A stretch of DNA of 64,000 nt from Theobroma cacao (lineage: Eukaryota; Streptophyta; Magnoliopsida; Malvales; Malvaceae), in contig NC_030853.1 of NCBI RefSeq assembly GCF_000208745.1, positions 2,602,590-2,666,589 on the forward strand. Direction: 5' to 3'. A program made the translations under genes and the position numbers. Below are positions 12,516 to 27,422 of the stretch, piece after piece. The notes beneath the pieces are model-generated. The model was not told the DNA's origin. It saw only the letters and a list, made by a program, of their open reading frames with translations, and ran no database searches. Position 1 is the stretch's first letter. Each line of letters starts with the position of its first letter.

Positions 12516-15500
12516 TTAATCGTCGAGGCGTTGGATCTCACCCATCATTATGCGGTTGCTTGTGACCTTGAAACCCAGAAGGGCAGGATCAATCTGCCTT
12601 CCTCTCTTCCCTTTCTTCTTGCCACTTCGTCCAGCTTGAGAAACCCCATCAGATGGTTCCAAAGCAGCGCCATTCGTTGCTGCCTCGGTCCCGTGAAGAA
12701 CCGGCTTCTTAAGAACGTCTATGAATGATGCCTCTGACACCGCAGCATCGCTGCAAGATGAGGTCCTTCTAAAACGGACATCTTTCTTCACAGATGCCTG
12801 AGTTTCTGCAATCCTCACTGCACCTGTATTCCCCACAGCTTCCTGTCTTCCTTCTGAACATGGTAAATAGAACACAAGATTAGGTGACCAATATACGCAA
12901 GGAAAGGTATATAGTTTTTCTAATTTTTTCTTTGTTCATCCTTTCTATAATAAATGAAAGAGAAAAATAAAATCATACCATCAGAAGTTGCAAGGCTTGT
13001 AGAATTTTTCTGCTTGACAAATGCCACTGAGCTTTGATCAGAAAAAACATCCTGGGATGATGAAACCCGTGACACAGGTGGGCATTTCTGTGAAACTTTG
13101 TCAAGCCCTTTTGGCAGCGATAGCAACCTATTAATAACAGAAGAATGTTCAGTTTTGCAAGTTGAAGTTCAATAGTTAAAACTAAGTTAACAATCAAAAA
13201 GCCACATGCACAAAGCAGAGACACAGTCAAATGCCAATAGGGGAGAAGAGAGGGTATTATCTAGTGTCAGTAATATCCAAAAAAGACAGCTCAGAATTAC
13301 AAGGTGAGTGCCATAGCTGCGTAAATCATCAAACTAAAAATTAACCACACAAAAGCTCCAAAAGTGACACATTTGTACCAGCTGCCACTACACAGAAGCA
13401 CCACCTGAGCTTTTGTCAGGTAGTTATGGACAGTTACAAGTTTAGGCATGGTAATGGGAATTAGGTATTAATCTCTTATTTAAACCATATAAAAAGGAAC
13501 CTCACCTATCATTAGAAGCATCTTCTCCAACTGATGTATCTAATCCAATTTCATAACTATACAACCTGCCATTCCCACCTGCACCATTTCAATGACTCTT
13601 AGATTTAACTCGAACTGAATAATAATTGGCATTTACAGGAAAAAGGAAAAGGTTTTGACAGATTACCAGTACTAAGAGAATCATGCCGACTTTGGATACC
13701 ACTTTGTAAGTCACCACAGTCCAAAGTCTCTACTTGCTCTGCCATGTTGTCCTCAGACCCTGACACAGAGCCACTCCTTGCTATCATGCCTTTCAATCCT
13801 TTTTTCCTCTCCTTCTTTCCCTCCAGCACTGCTAACTCTTTATTTGCAGCTGATTTTCCCATCAAGCTGGCATCTGCATAACTACTACGAGAAGGATCTT
13901 CAATGCCCAACAAGAATGACTGTTCTTCTGCAAACGAGCCAGAACCGGCTTTAAGAGCCAATCTTTCAGAGTTACCCATATGGTTGACACAATCACTCAC
14001 AGCAACTCCAAACAAATGATCTTGCAACAAGGCACTTGAATTGGAATTTCGAGAACCTTCCATAAACGAATCGTTCACATGAACTTCCTGCTTTGGAAAA
14101 TGATTAAAAGGAAAATTGGAAGTTTGTGGCTCAGAAACAGGCCAAAAGGTTTCCCGACCTCTGGAAGATGAAATGGGATGTTGATAATCTACTTCTGATG
14201 ACTGTACAGATTGAATACCCAGTTTTTGGTGAAGAATGTCCATTAAAGCTTTCTTAGAGTTTTCATGAACTCCTCCAGCTGATGCCCAAGCACTTGAATC
14301 AACTTCAGACTCCCTTCTTTGCAGCTCCGCTTCAAGCTGTAATTGTTGTCTCTGTTTTTCAGTCCAACTATTTTCTAGCTGCCCATTTTTCCTAGAGTGC
14401 AAGCTCTCTATTGCATCTGGATGTGAAGCATATACATCACCCGAAATTTGTTGACTAAGAGAGATACCAGAAGAAAAAGGACCCAGCTGGTTGTTCGAGC
14501 GCATAAAGAGATGCTCAGCTAGATCAAGAGAATTTACATTGTCTACTTTCATTCCAGGGGCTACTGCAGGAAGAGTCAACCTGTCAAATGCTGCATGGTT
14601 GGGGTCAAAAATCCCTCGCTGCTGTTGCTCCTGCAAAGAATGATTCCGTCTAAGATTGCTGAATTGCTCTTCAAGAGATGAATGCCTCTGCTGGTAAATA
14701 TCTGAAGCATTCAAACCCACTGACTGAGCCTGGTGATGACTGATATTCCTGACAAACTGACCAGCTTCATCTACAGACCATGACCCAGCACTTCGTCTTT
14801 CCCCCTCCATTCCTAATTGTTGCCTCAGTGCCATAGATAATTGCTGCACTTGCAACTGTTCTTGTTGAAGACGAAGCTGATGCTCTGAAGGGAGCATATT
14901 GCCATACTTTGTTTGTGACATGAAATCCAAAAAGTCAGCCTGTTGCCCTTGGAGAGCACTCAGGTTAATCTTTGCTTGGATGATCTGCTCCAGTGATGGA
15001 TCCAGGTGCCTTGAAGCATGAGAATTCTGCTGCAATTCATTCAGGAGATGCATTTGTAAATGAACCTGATCAAGTACGTTGTCCCTAGCAGCATCAAATT
15101 TGGGCTGACCATAACCAGGATCAGACATCTGATGCTGCAGCAATTGATCAAGAAGCAACTGCTGAGCTTGGGAATGCTGCTGTTGTAATTGTTGTTGTTG
15201 TTGCTGCTGCTGCAACAATTTCATTTGCTGGTGACGAAGCTGCTGCTGTCGCTGAAGTTCCAACTGCTGCTGCTGCTGCTGTCGCTGAATTTCCAACTGC
15301 TGCTGCTGCTGCTGCTGTCGCTGAATTTCCAACTGCTGCTGCTGCTGCTGCCGCTGAAGTTCCAACTGCTGCTGCTGTTGATACTGAAGTTCCAAAAGAT
15401 GTTCTATGTGTGGAGCTGAATGATGGATTGACTGCTGGAGATTAAGATTCTTACTCTGCATAAGATCAAAATTTTGAATTTGCTCTACACCAAATCCAGC

Positions 15501-18500
15501 TGAATGTGAAAAGGTATGAGGAGAGAATCGATTTTGCTCTTGAAGTGGTTCATTGGGCAACTTTTGTGACATTAGGTGCTGTACCAGGTCAAAACCATTG
15601 TATTCTTGCTCCCGTTGAGATGACAGCCGAGCACCAGTAGTGCCTAGATGAATGTTGGAGTTAGACAAAGCATTTCTTCTATAATCATCAGACCAAGCCT
15701 CTGGAAAAGAAGTTTGTTCAGCCACTGTACCAACAACACTCTGACCAGAAAAAGTGGCCTCTATATCAAGCGAAGGATCTAAAAACTGCCCTTTATCACC
15801 TATGCTTGAAGCCATATTAGATGATTGAGAATGCTTCGAATGAGTGCCTTTCAACTCAGACATCAACAATCCAAAAGGATGCAACTCATCATCACGATGA
15901 GAAGGTACATTGGCTTTTGAAAATTCATTTGCAATCGACAAATGGCTGGCAGGATTGCCTAAAGTACCTTGCATGTCGCCAGAAACTTTCAAACGGTCAC
16001 CATTAGCACTTCCGGGAAAAATAATTTCTGTATCACACAGGAGGAAAAGCAGGCATCATGAAGAGACACAATTAAAAACAAAATCAACAGTAGGTCCAAC
16101 CATTACACTTACCCTCTTCTTGAGCAGCAAATTTATGGAAGCTTTGATCTTCAGAAAACCAATGCTCAGAATGACAACTTCGATTAGGTCCACTAAACTG
16201 AAAATTAGTATCAGAAGTCTCAAAAGCAGACAAAATTTGGTGCTTATTTCCCATCGCAGACCCCTTCAAATCAGGAGCAGAAGCAGAAGAGGATATGGTC
16301 TCTTCCAAGTTGCATTCAACAGAATCAGGTATTTGCATTCTTGTAACTGCATTCACACTGGAGGCAGAACCTGAATTCATTCTTAGGTGTGGCATGATAT
16401 CACCAAGTTCTTGGAAAGGTGAACCATCTGGAGCATCTGCCAATCGAACAGGTAAGTCTGTACTGAAATAACCTTGCTCAAACCATGTAATAATGTCAAT
16501 CCCCAGATATGGTCCCTGAATTACCCCTTGAGGATCAAGATAGCACAAACTCAAATCCTCAGGAAGGGTAACACTTTCCAGTGATTGTCCCTCATTATTG
16601 CCCCTAAGATTTATCTGCTTACTGCCTGGAGTAGGCTGTAGTGATGGAAAATCAAATAGAGAACTTGAGTCTTCAGGAAGCTCATTACCCACTTCAAATT
16701 GCATGGATGATTCATTATCCTCCCACTTAGGGTGCTTTTGCACTTTCAAATCTGCCGCTTGTTGGCAATCAAATGATTTTATTTCATACACGTCATTTCT
16801 GGACCCACCAATCTCCCCATCTGACATTAAAGCATTGGTTACATCTATATCAGATGATGTCAGACATCTCTGTTCACCTTCTTTTGAACTATTCCTTTCT
16901 GTAATGACAAACAGAACAAATCATGAATATATTCTCAATTAACTGCTAATACTCAACAACTAAAAATGAAAGTTGCCTACCCTTGGTAATAATCATCTGT
17001 GAATCTGACACATCAAATGTCTCAGCATGATTCCCTTGATAATAGTTGTTTACAGCAGCCTTCTCACCAGATTCAACACTATCCTCCCTATTAACCGAGG
17101 AACTTTGTTTCCCTTCACCTGAAGTTAAATCAGTAAAAACTGGATTAGGACAAAAAAAAAATTCAGCAAATAAATGATATCTGATTGTTTACTGGGTAAG
17201 TTACAACATAAATGAAACACTACCAGCAATGCTGTCGTTTGATCCCCTACTAGTGTCTCTAAATGAGTTGTAGAACACACCACTGCTAGTGGTTTTTCCT
17301 TTCCATATATCTCCAAGGACAACCTGTAAGAATCACGCAAGCCAATTTGAAGCAATGAAAGAAGGATAAAGATGAGTAAGTTTTTCTCCTATAAATCAGA
17401 ATAGAAGTTTCATACCTCTTCCTCTGCATCAGGTGGAACAAAAGCCAAAGGCTCAACAGTTTCTTTTTGTGTTATTGGTGATAAATGATCCATCTCATCA
17501 GGTAGGATGTCAAAATTTGGACCAGTCTTTTGCTTGCGGTAAATGTCAAGGAGTTTTCCCCTTGGGTAGCAATATGCATTAGAAGTCTTGTGTCTGTCGA
17601 CAGGAAGAGATCCAATTACAGAAGCAGACGCTGGCCTTCCAATTTGTAGGCTTCCATTAGCATTTGACCTTCCTCGTCCTGCTGCAAACCGCACATTTGA
17701 TCCCTCCACTCGTCCCCTCTCTGGACCAAATCCTGGAGCACTGCGGTAAGAAGCTGACCCACCTGCATGAACTTCCAAACGATGTCGTGGCCTCCATTTA
17801 TCACGAGAATCATTCTCGCGCTCCGACGCTATGCGGCACCCGCTGACAAAAGCTTGTTTGTCATTAGGGGCGTCTTCCTTCTCAGCATCTGTCCTCTTCT
17901 CAGTTCGGGAATCCTTTTCTTTGTCTTCAGGACCCCATCTCGAAGACCACTTGCTGTCTCTACGAGATTCATGCCCAGAACTACGACTGCTACCATCATG
18001 CCATCGCTCTGAAGACGACAAGGTCCTATTTTCAGGAACATCCCTCGTTGAAGTAACATCAGCACGGCGATCTTCTTTTCTACGATCTCTTCGGCCTAGT
18101 AAGCTTGTTTCTCTCTCCTCTTCGCGCCAACGGCGACTGCTTTCAAGATCAGGTGCAGGCCTCCTCCAGTCTTTCTTGTCTTGGGACCCGTCTAATCGCC
18201 AACTATCTTTCAGATTGGGATCACCCGAGGTTCCATGGGGCAACGAATTTGGCACTCGTATATCCTGTTAGGGTAAAAAAATTATAACACATAAACAATA
18301 GACACACCAAAATGAAGAAAATATTTATTGCAACCTGAACATTCCTCAAGTCATCAGCTAAATGCCAAATATAAATTCATTATGAGGATTAAGTAATGAA
18401 AATTATACCAATTTATTCAAATTCAGTCTAACTGATTTTTTATGTGATGCACTATTTACCCATACTTCAATTAGTAAGGGTATATAAAAATACAAGCAAA

Positions 18501-19624
18501 CACCTCAACCCCTCATACGGGCAATGAAATTAGGTATCATACCCCAGAAGCTCCAGCAGTTAACATTTTAGCATCAGCAGGTTTAGCGTAAAGCCATTGT
18601 GGAGACAGAGGTATGCTGCTCTCTGAATTTGCTTGATCTATTGGCAACAAAACAAAGTAGTAAAATTTACAATAAAAAAGCTGCTTAGGTGTTTAACAAT
18701 TCACAATTCAACATAAGGAAAATATTAGTACCTTTGATGTCATCAACTAACCCCGTGAGTCCCTTCTCCTCCAAGTTCCCATCCCAAGCTTCACCTAACG
18801 ACAACAGAAACCAAGTAAATAACACATAAGTGAATTAGGTAGAAATCACCTTTAAAACCTCATAGCTTTCAGGTTGTTTTTATTGAGTCCCTAAAAATAT
18901 ATCAAATTGCTTTGAATTTGAACTTCCAATTTTCCTAATTGAAACAAGTGAACCTTTCATTGAATTGAATCTTTCCAATAATTAGAAGGGAAAAAAACAC
19001 TGTATTATTACACCAACTTCATCGTTGACGATTAAAATATCCCAATAATTATTTGAAGCAACTAAAGGAATTTTCTTTTTTTATAAAAAAAAAAAGTTAA
19101 AATTTGTTCTATAATCACTGATACATTTGAAAGGAAGGTTGGAGCTAAAACGATTCAACATATAAACAACCTGCATTTCTTTTCGTTTTGTTTTCTTTTA
19201 AGGCGAAAACTTCAAAATTAAATTACTAAGCAGTAAAAAGAACTAAAATTTATTTCTAAAAAATTAATCGAGATCTAAAGGGAAAAATATATAAATCATT
19301 GACAAAATATGAAATTTAGACTAGATAATTAAATTGAACTATTAAAAAAAGTCGAACAAACCATCAGAGGAAAAAATTTTAATAAAAAGAAATAAATTTT
19401 ATTAAAAAAAAAACTGTAAAGATTGAGATCGATATGGCGAAATTGTACAATAGGCATGCCAAAAAATTTGGAGGAAAAATGAGAGAAGGAAAATTGAAAA
19501 AGAGATGTGAATAAATTGGTAAAAAAAAAAAAGGGAAATGTAGAAAACCTTTGAGGGAGGAGTGATCAGAGGCAGTTTTGGAGGCGAGGAGATCATCAGG
19601 CAGCTCGAATTTCCCGTCAGCCAT
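12516..19624 (-). CDS. GYF-domain protein EXA1-like (At5g42950-like)
   Basis: There are eleven coding exons on the minus strand: 19624-19549, 18794-18732, 18637-18543, 18264-17416, 17323-17224, 17118-16981, 16898-16113, 16027-13667, 13578-13506, 13127-12979 and 12853-12516. They give 1675 aa, close to the roughly 1.7-kaa Arabidopsis homologue. The N-terminal third is rich in Arg, Glu and Ser. [11 protein letters not shown] (residues about 311-321) fits the eIF4E-binding rule YxxxxL-hydrophobic. The GYF domain lies at about 557-610 ([13 protein letters not shown]...WFEQGYF) and binds proline-rich peptides. A long Gln/Leu-rich stretch at about 914-994 follows. The C-terminus ends [17 protein letters not shown]. 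The Arabidopsis homologue acts in translational control, is needed for potexvirus accumulation, and restrains NLR immune receptors; those roles are inferred here. Confidence 0.93.
15153..15395 (-). repeat. CAG/CAA repeat coding polyglutamine in the EXA1-like gene
   Basis: On the minus strand this encodes alternating Q5-Q8 runs separated by LELQR, LEIQR or similar spacers, about five units of 33-39 bp. The repeat is in-frame and uninterrupted, and the largest pure CAG runs are 5-6 codons. Such arrays vary in length between alleles. Confidence 0.9.
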
Positions 19625-19699
19625 CGAGAAAATGAAAATTGCAAGAATCTGAAGGCGGAGATCGGAGCAAACAATCGGCGGCGTTCAAGGTTCTGAAAA

Positions 19700-19740
19700 G
19701 GGCGACGCAGAGAGAGAGCGAGAGAGAGAGAGAGAGAGCG
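19700..19740. repeat. (GA)n microsatellite in 5' UTR of the EXA1-like gene
   Basis: This is a GA-rich run on the plus strand, so CT-rich in the transcript, 75-115 bp upstream of the ATG. CT-rich leaders are common in plant housekeeping genes. Confidence 0.7.
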
Positions 19741-21316
19741 ATCAAATGGTTCGATCGATAAAAAGAAAGAGAGAAAGAAAGGTATCAGGAAATGATGATT
19801 TTGCAGAGAGCGAGCGAGAGAGAGAGGAATTGCTAGGGTTTCTCAAATTGGAGGTTTGGGTTTGATTTTGATCAGAAGTCAGAACAAACAAAAACTGTGA
19901 TTTTTTTTTTAATTTTACAGAGAGAGAACTTTTTTTTTTAAAAAAAAAGAGGAATTAAATATCTATCAGATAAATTGTGCGTTTTTCCTTTCGAGGATTA
20001 AAAATTTGAAAAAACAGATAAAGTAAAAAAAATTACTACTACTACTTAATAGTAATACTACTAATTTTACATTTCCTTTGACTATTACTTAATTCTTTTT
20101 ATAGCTATCAACCCTGAATTTATTAGAAGTTAAGGTATACATCACACATTTTATCTCTAATTTTCAAATTAAATTTTTAATTATTAATTTTTAACAATTA
20201 AGTTCTAGTTTTTATTCTTCCCACTATTTTTCAAAAATTAGATTATTTTATTTTTTTGAATAAATTAAAAAAATTTTGAAATTAAAAAAAATAAGGAAAC
20301 AGTAATAAATGACAACAAAAGGATGGGTGCAGTTAAAACTGAACAAAATTTGATTGAAATAATATCGAACAAATGGATTATTAATAATAATTTTTTAAAT
20401 ATATTATACATATATTGTAATATACTTAATAATGATATCTTTTGAGATTAGATTTATCTAAATTAAAATTTGGAAACGAATAATCCTATTTTATTTTATA
20501 TTTCTTGACAATTATTGAAAAAAATGATAAAAAAAAAAGTCTCGAACCAATCTACATAGTCCCACAAGTTCTGCATACCCCAAAGTGGAGTGGCCCATCA
20601 TGTTAAGGAAAAAACCCAATGGAATAATTTTAAGGTGAAATATGATTGATTTTGCTTGCCTGCTTCTTTACTCTTCAACTACAATGTCCAAAGGACAGAA
20701 AAGGCAGACAAGAAAACTCAAAATCAAAAATCAACATTGCCCAACTCGATTCCAAATATGACTTTCAACAATGTCCACAGTAACCACATCAGCTCTTCAC
20801 CTGGCCTTGATTCCCAGGTCTAAAATAAGTGGATTAAAGTAATATTCTAAGGTGGGGAAACCCATTAGTGTGAAACCATGAGCAAAGTAAGAAACAGAGG
20901 TGACACAAGAATCTCAATCACAACATAGTTCTTCCATTTCAAGTCTAAGCTGTTGGTTTATCATGGTACTAAGCAGAAAACCATCGAAAGATTCAGATGA
21001 GGTAGGGCCATGTGAAAAGAATACAAAATTTATATTAGGACACCATGATTGAGCTGTAATAAAATGATTAAAATGATGGGCCAATTGCATTGAGTCTAAC
21101 GCTAACAATTCATGAATAAAGGAGGCAGCTTCGAGTATGGAAAAAACCAGTCACCGTCAAACAGCATTACCAGAAAATTCGATTATAACCTGCCTTTAAA
21201 GAAAAGAAACACTATGCTTTTATCATGAACTACTTTAAAATAACCAAAAATGAAAGATGCCGATGGCCTCCAAACATAATGTCCTAACTAACAGGAAATG
21301 AACTCTATATTAGCTC
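19741..21316. other. EXA1-like promoter and L7a 3' flank
   Basis: This is the interval between the EXA1-like 5' UTR and the L7a stop codon. It is mainly AT-rich, with no ORF resembling a known protein. The EXA1 promoter should lie at the low-coordinate end. Confidence 0.4.
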
Positions 21317-23152
<1,836 letters not shown>

Positions 23153-23556
23153 TTCTGCAGCTTCGGTTCTTCGGCTCCTTCAGCTGTTCAGCTCTATCTG
23201 TCGACAACGAACATCTAAGGGAAAAAACCCTAGTTTGGTATAAGCTTATAAACAGCAGGCTGTTATGAACGACGTCGTTGCATATGGGTAATAGTTCGGG
23301 CTTGGGTTAAGCTTTTTAGACCCGAACCAACAGGCCCCAATAAATTGGGCTTCAATAAAAGCCTTTTGGATGCACAACCCAACCGAAAGGTCCAAAACCC
23401 TACCACACACACACACACACAATATTTCCTGAGACGATGTTCGTTTTTTATAATTTTTAAAACTATTCGAAATGGCAACCGGGGAACCAAACACCCGGAT
23501 TCTTTCCTGCAATTTGACTCCCCTCTGCTTCAAGCAACTGATACACTTCACCTCCT
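23153..23556. promoter_or_regulatory. Bidirectional promoter between L7a and ARP2
   Basis: About 400 bp separates the two divergent start codons. It contains telo-box-like AAACCCTA sites (near 23226 and 23394) and a site II-like TGGGCT (about 23346), both typical of plant ribosomal protein promoters. A (CA)n tract lies at about 23404-23420. Shared regulation is an inference. Confidence 0.6.
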
Positions 23557-26500
23557 ATGGACAACCGGAACGTCGTCGTTTGCGACAACGGCACCGGCGT
23601 AATTCATTTTCTCCTTTCTTTTTTCCTCTTTGGTTTCATTTCTTTGAGTTTGCTTCACTAGATCTGTTTAATATTCGATTGCAGTACGTAAAATGTGGTT
23701 TCGCCGGAGAAAATTTTCCGACATCGGTGTTCCCATGCGTGGTCGGGAGACCTATGTTACGGTACGAGGAATCTCTCATGGAACAAGAGTTGAAGGTCAA
23801 AAAACTCAAACTCTCATAACTTTACTTATTTCTTTGTCTTCAGAGGTCATGTTAATGAGGTTTTTTTTTTGTTTAATTTGAAATTTGGTTAGGATATTGT
23901 TGTTGGAGAAACGTGTGCTGATTTGAGGCATCAGTTGGATATATCGTATCCGGTTAACAATGGAATTGTTCAGAATTGGGATGATATGTGTCATGTTTGG
24001 GATCATGCGTTTTACAATGAACTAAAAGTACGTCTTTCCTTCTTCTAGTTTATGTTGTTTAGCTCTAATTCATGTTTTTTGTTTTTGTTTTTGTGATATT
24101 AGTCTGATAAAATTCTATGCTGTTTGTAAACAGATTAATCCAACGGAATGTAAGATATTACTCACCGACCCGCCTCTCAATCCCTCAAAAAACCGTGAAA
24201 AAATGGTTTGTAATCCCAATTCATTGGTATGGTGAGTGATTGAAGTTTTCGAGAACATTATTGTTGGGATCTGATGAGTTGGGTTTTGATTTGAGATTGC
24301 AGGTCGAGACCATGTTTGAAAAATACAACTTTTCTGGTGTCTTCATTCAAATTCAGGCTGTTTTAACTTTGTATGCTCAAGGTGCCTACGGAAATAATTA
24401 AAGGTTTAATTTTGTTATATACAATATGTGTTTGTAGAACATTCACAACTTGGGCATGTAGTTCTGCTACTGCCCTTTGAAGACAACGGTAGCTATTATA
24501 GCATGTTACCAAGAATGTTGTAGCCTCATGAAGAATCTTTTGTTTAAAACTATTATTGTTCAATTTTTGTACTTTCTCCCTCATTTTTGAGCATTACCTT
24601 GAATCATCACAGGTCTGCTGACTGGATTAGTTATCGACTCTGGTGATGGTGTCACTCATGTGGTAAACTGTTTGACAACCCATTTACCATTATTTTTAGT
24701 AGAAGTTGCATTATACGGTATAAGGTGTGCATTTGTGGGAGCACTGCACATGAAGTCTTGAGAATAATTACTTTGGTCTTTCTTCCCAGGTTCCTGTTGT
24801 TGATGGCTATTCATTTCCTCACCTTACTAAGCGAATGAATGTAGCTGGTCGGCACATAACATCCTATCTTGTTGATTTACTCTCCCGGAGAGGGTGAGGA
24901 CCAATTCTTTGTGAGATAAACTTGTAAGATTAATTAGATTGATAATGCTTTTGATCATTAAGTGATCTGCTTTTGGGTGCATTTCTTTAGGTATGCAATG
25001 AATAGAACTGCTGATTTTGAGACTGTCAGGGAAATCAAAGAAAAACTCTGCTATATAAGGTGAACAAGCATTTTATGCTGTCCTCAGATTTTATGAAACT
25101 AATTATAGAATTGAGTGTAACATGACTTGTATTTTCATGCAGTTATGATTACAAAAGGGAATATCAACTGGGACTTGAGACCACCATCCTTGTTAAGAAT
25201 TACACTGTAATTTCGTTCTCTCAGTACCTTCTGTAAATGTTCCATTCCCTCGTCCTCTGTAAATACGTAATTTGTAACTCTTAGGCATGGGTTTGATTAA
25301 AGAAACTTAATTAGGAATCTAGACAGGTACTTTTTGCCCTTTATTTGGCTTGTTGTTATGTTATTGTGTGGTTTTACTTGTTGAATTTGATGCATGCTTA
25401 TGGATTTGGTCTGACATTTTAATTTCTCTATGTTTAGAATGGCAAAACGCTAATCAAGAGTCTTGTATCTAGTTTACTGACAAATTTTCTTTTGACCAGC
25501 TGCCAGATGGAAGGGTCATTAAAGTAGGCACTGAAAGGTTCCAGGCCCCTGAGGCTCTTTTCACTCCTGTAAGACTGCAGTTCTCTTTATTGTTACTGAT
25601 TCCATATATTAAAATTTCTCTGTGCTACCTGTTATCTGGGATTGTCAGAATGAGTTAGGATGTTTCAAAGTCCATTGCTATCAAAATAAAATTGCACTCC
25701 ATATATTAATATCAATCTGTTGAGAACTTTTGAGACACATTGATTGTCTGACTAACATTGCGCTCTTCAGGCCACTTTTTGAGTTCTTATGAATTATTGT
25801 TGTAAAACTGATTTTATTTAGTCACAAAGATATATCGATAGACCATAGATTGTGAAAAGTAAGGAACCCTTTTGCAGGAACTTATTGATGTTGAAGGTGA
25901 TGGCATGGCTGACATGGTTTTCCGCTGCATTCAAGAGATGGATATTGACAACCGCATGATGGTACTAAAATTATTTCAAGGAATATAGTTTTTATTATCT
26001 AAAATTACTCCAACAAATTGCTGATGCTTTAGGCTGTTAATTTGTTAGAATTTCTGGATTTTCATGAAGCCTCTCATCATCCTCTTTCTTTGAAGCCATT
26101 CTGCAGCCTTTTCTTCATGTGTCTGTGTGCCTTTTTCTCTTATTTTAGTTCTAAGTTTCTTCAAGAAATCTGTTGTTCATTTATTGTCTTCTTTGTATAA
26201 TTAAATTGCACGTCTCATGGTGGATACAATCTCCCAAAGCAGTATTCCCATGCATTGGATTTAAAACAAATCTGTCAGTGCACTTTTCACTCATCAATGA
26301 AGTGAATAACTAGTGCTTCTGATAGTTTATATGTCCATATTTTCCTCTTCCATTCCCATTTAAGATGATATCCCTTTCATCTGCTTTAGCATTTTTATAT
26401 TTAGTAATCACAAAGTCTCAAATTCAGAGCAGGCTTCGGATATAAGTAACCAGTATGATTTTATGACCCAATAGGTCAGGAGAGTGATTTATGGGCTCGA

Positions 26501-27422
26501 AAATGATCATCAGATAAATTAACTGTTAATTCTTTGTGGTGCTGGGATTATATCCACGTAAATCTGACTTTTTATTGGCTTTATATTTTTCAGCTCTATC
26601 AGCATATAGTTTTAAGTGGAGGGAGCACCATGTACCCAGGATTACCTAGTCGGTAATATATTTCACTTATATAAAGAGACATGTTTAAGATACTTCTGAA
26701 ATTTGTATGTGGTTAATTGCATTATCTGCTTTGGTCCTGGCTTCAACCATTCCCCTTGGTCGCATTCTCCAGTATGGTTGTGCCTTTCATATGATAGAGA
26801 TTTTACTTTTGATTCAGGCTGGAGAAGGAAATACTAGATCGATATCTTGAAGTGGTTCTAAAGGGAAATAAGGATGGGTTAAAGGTAAGCTCTGTTGCTA
26901 TTAAAATATAGAACAGAAGCTACTCCATCTTCTGTTTTTGTATTATCTCTTTTTGAGTTTTATTTCATGCCAATGATTGAGCAAGTCAGTTGATCTTTTG
27001 AGCTGGACACAGAAAACAAGTAAATGACTATGAAAACCTGTGATGCTTATCTTTTTAAATTATCTTCTCATGCTTCTGAATAGAAACTGCGACTGCGGAT
27101 TGAGGACCCACCGCGGAGAAAGCATATGGTGTATCTTGGAGGTGCAGTTCTTGCCGGGATTATGAAGGTCTAAATCTCTGTGATGCTTATAGTGCACATG
27201 TAAACTCATTCTCATGCATGCTCATGCACACAGCAAAAACAGCAAGCTCCAAAGCTCAATTTTCTGCATGAGTTAGCATATTTCTGATGACAGTTTAGAA
27301 GTAATTGAAGAATATTTGAATGTTGATGTTATCATGTGCAGGATGCGCCTGAGTTTTGGATCAGCAGGGAAGATTATTTGGAAGACGGAATTGCCTGTCT
27401 AAGCAAGTGTGGCCAGGCTTGA
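23557..27422 (+). CDS. ARP2: Actin-related protein 2 (ARP2)
   Basis: There are fifteen coding exons: 23557-23598, 23685-23795, 23893-24027, 24134-24205, 24303-24381, 24613-24662, 24790-24893, 24991-25059, 25143-25206, 25500-25568, 25878-25961, 26594-26652, 26818-26884, 27084-27167 and 27342-27422. They give 389 aa, the length of Arabidopsis ARP2. Actin-fold motifs are present: the N-terminal phosphate loop [17 protein letters not shown], the second phosphate loop [15 protein letters not shown], and the adenosine-binding [12 protein letters not shown]. The start MDNRNVVV is the first ATG. ARP2 is one of the two actin-like subunits of the Arp2/3 complex, which nucleates branched cortical actin filaments and shapes trichomes and pavement cells. 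No disrupting change is seen. Confidence 0.97.

Noticed and set aside
15189..15419. Poly-Leu ORF on the plus strand
   Set aside because: Antisense shadow of the CAG polyglutamine repeat.
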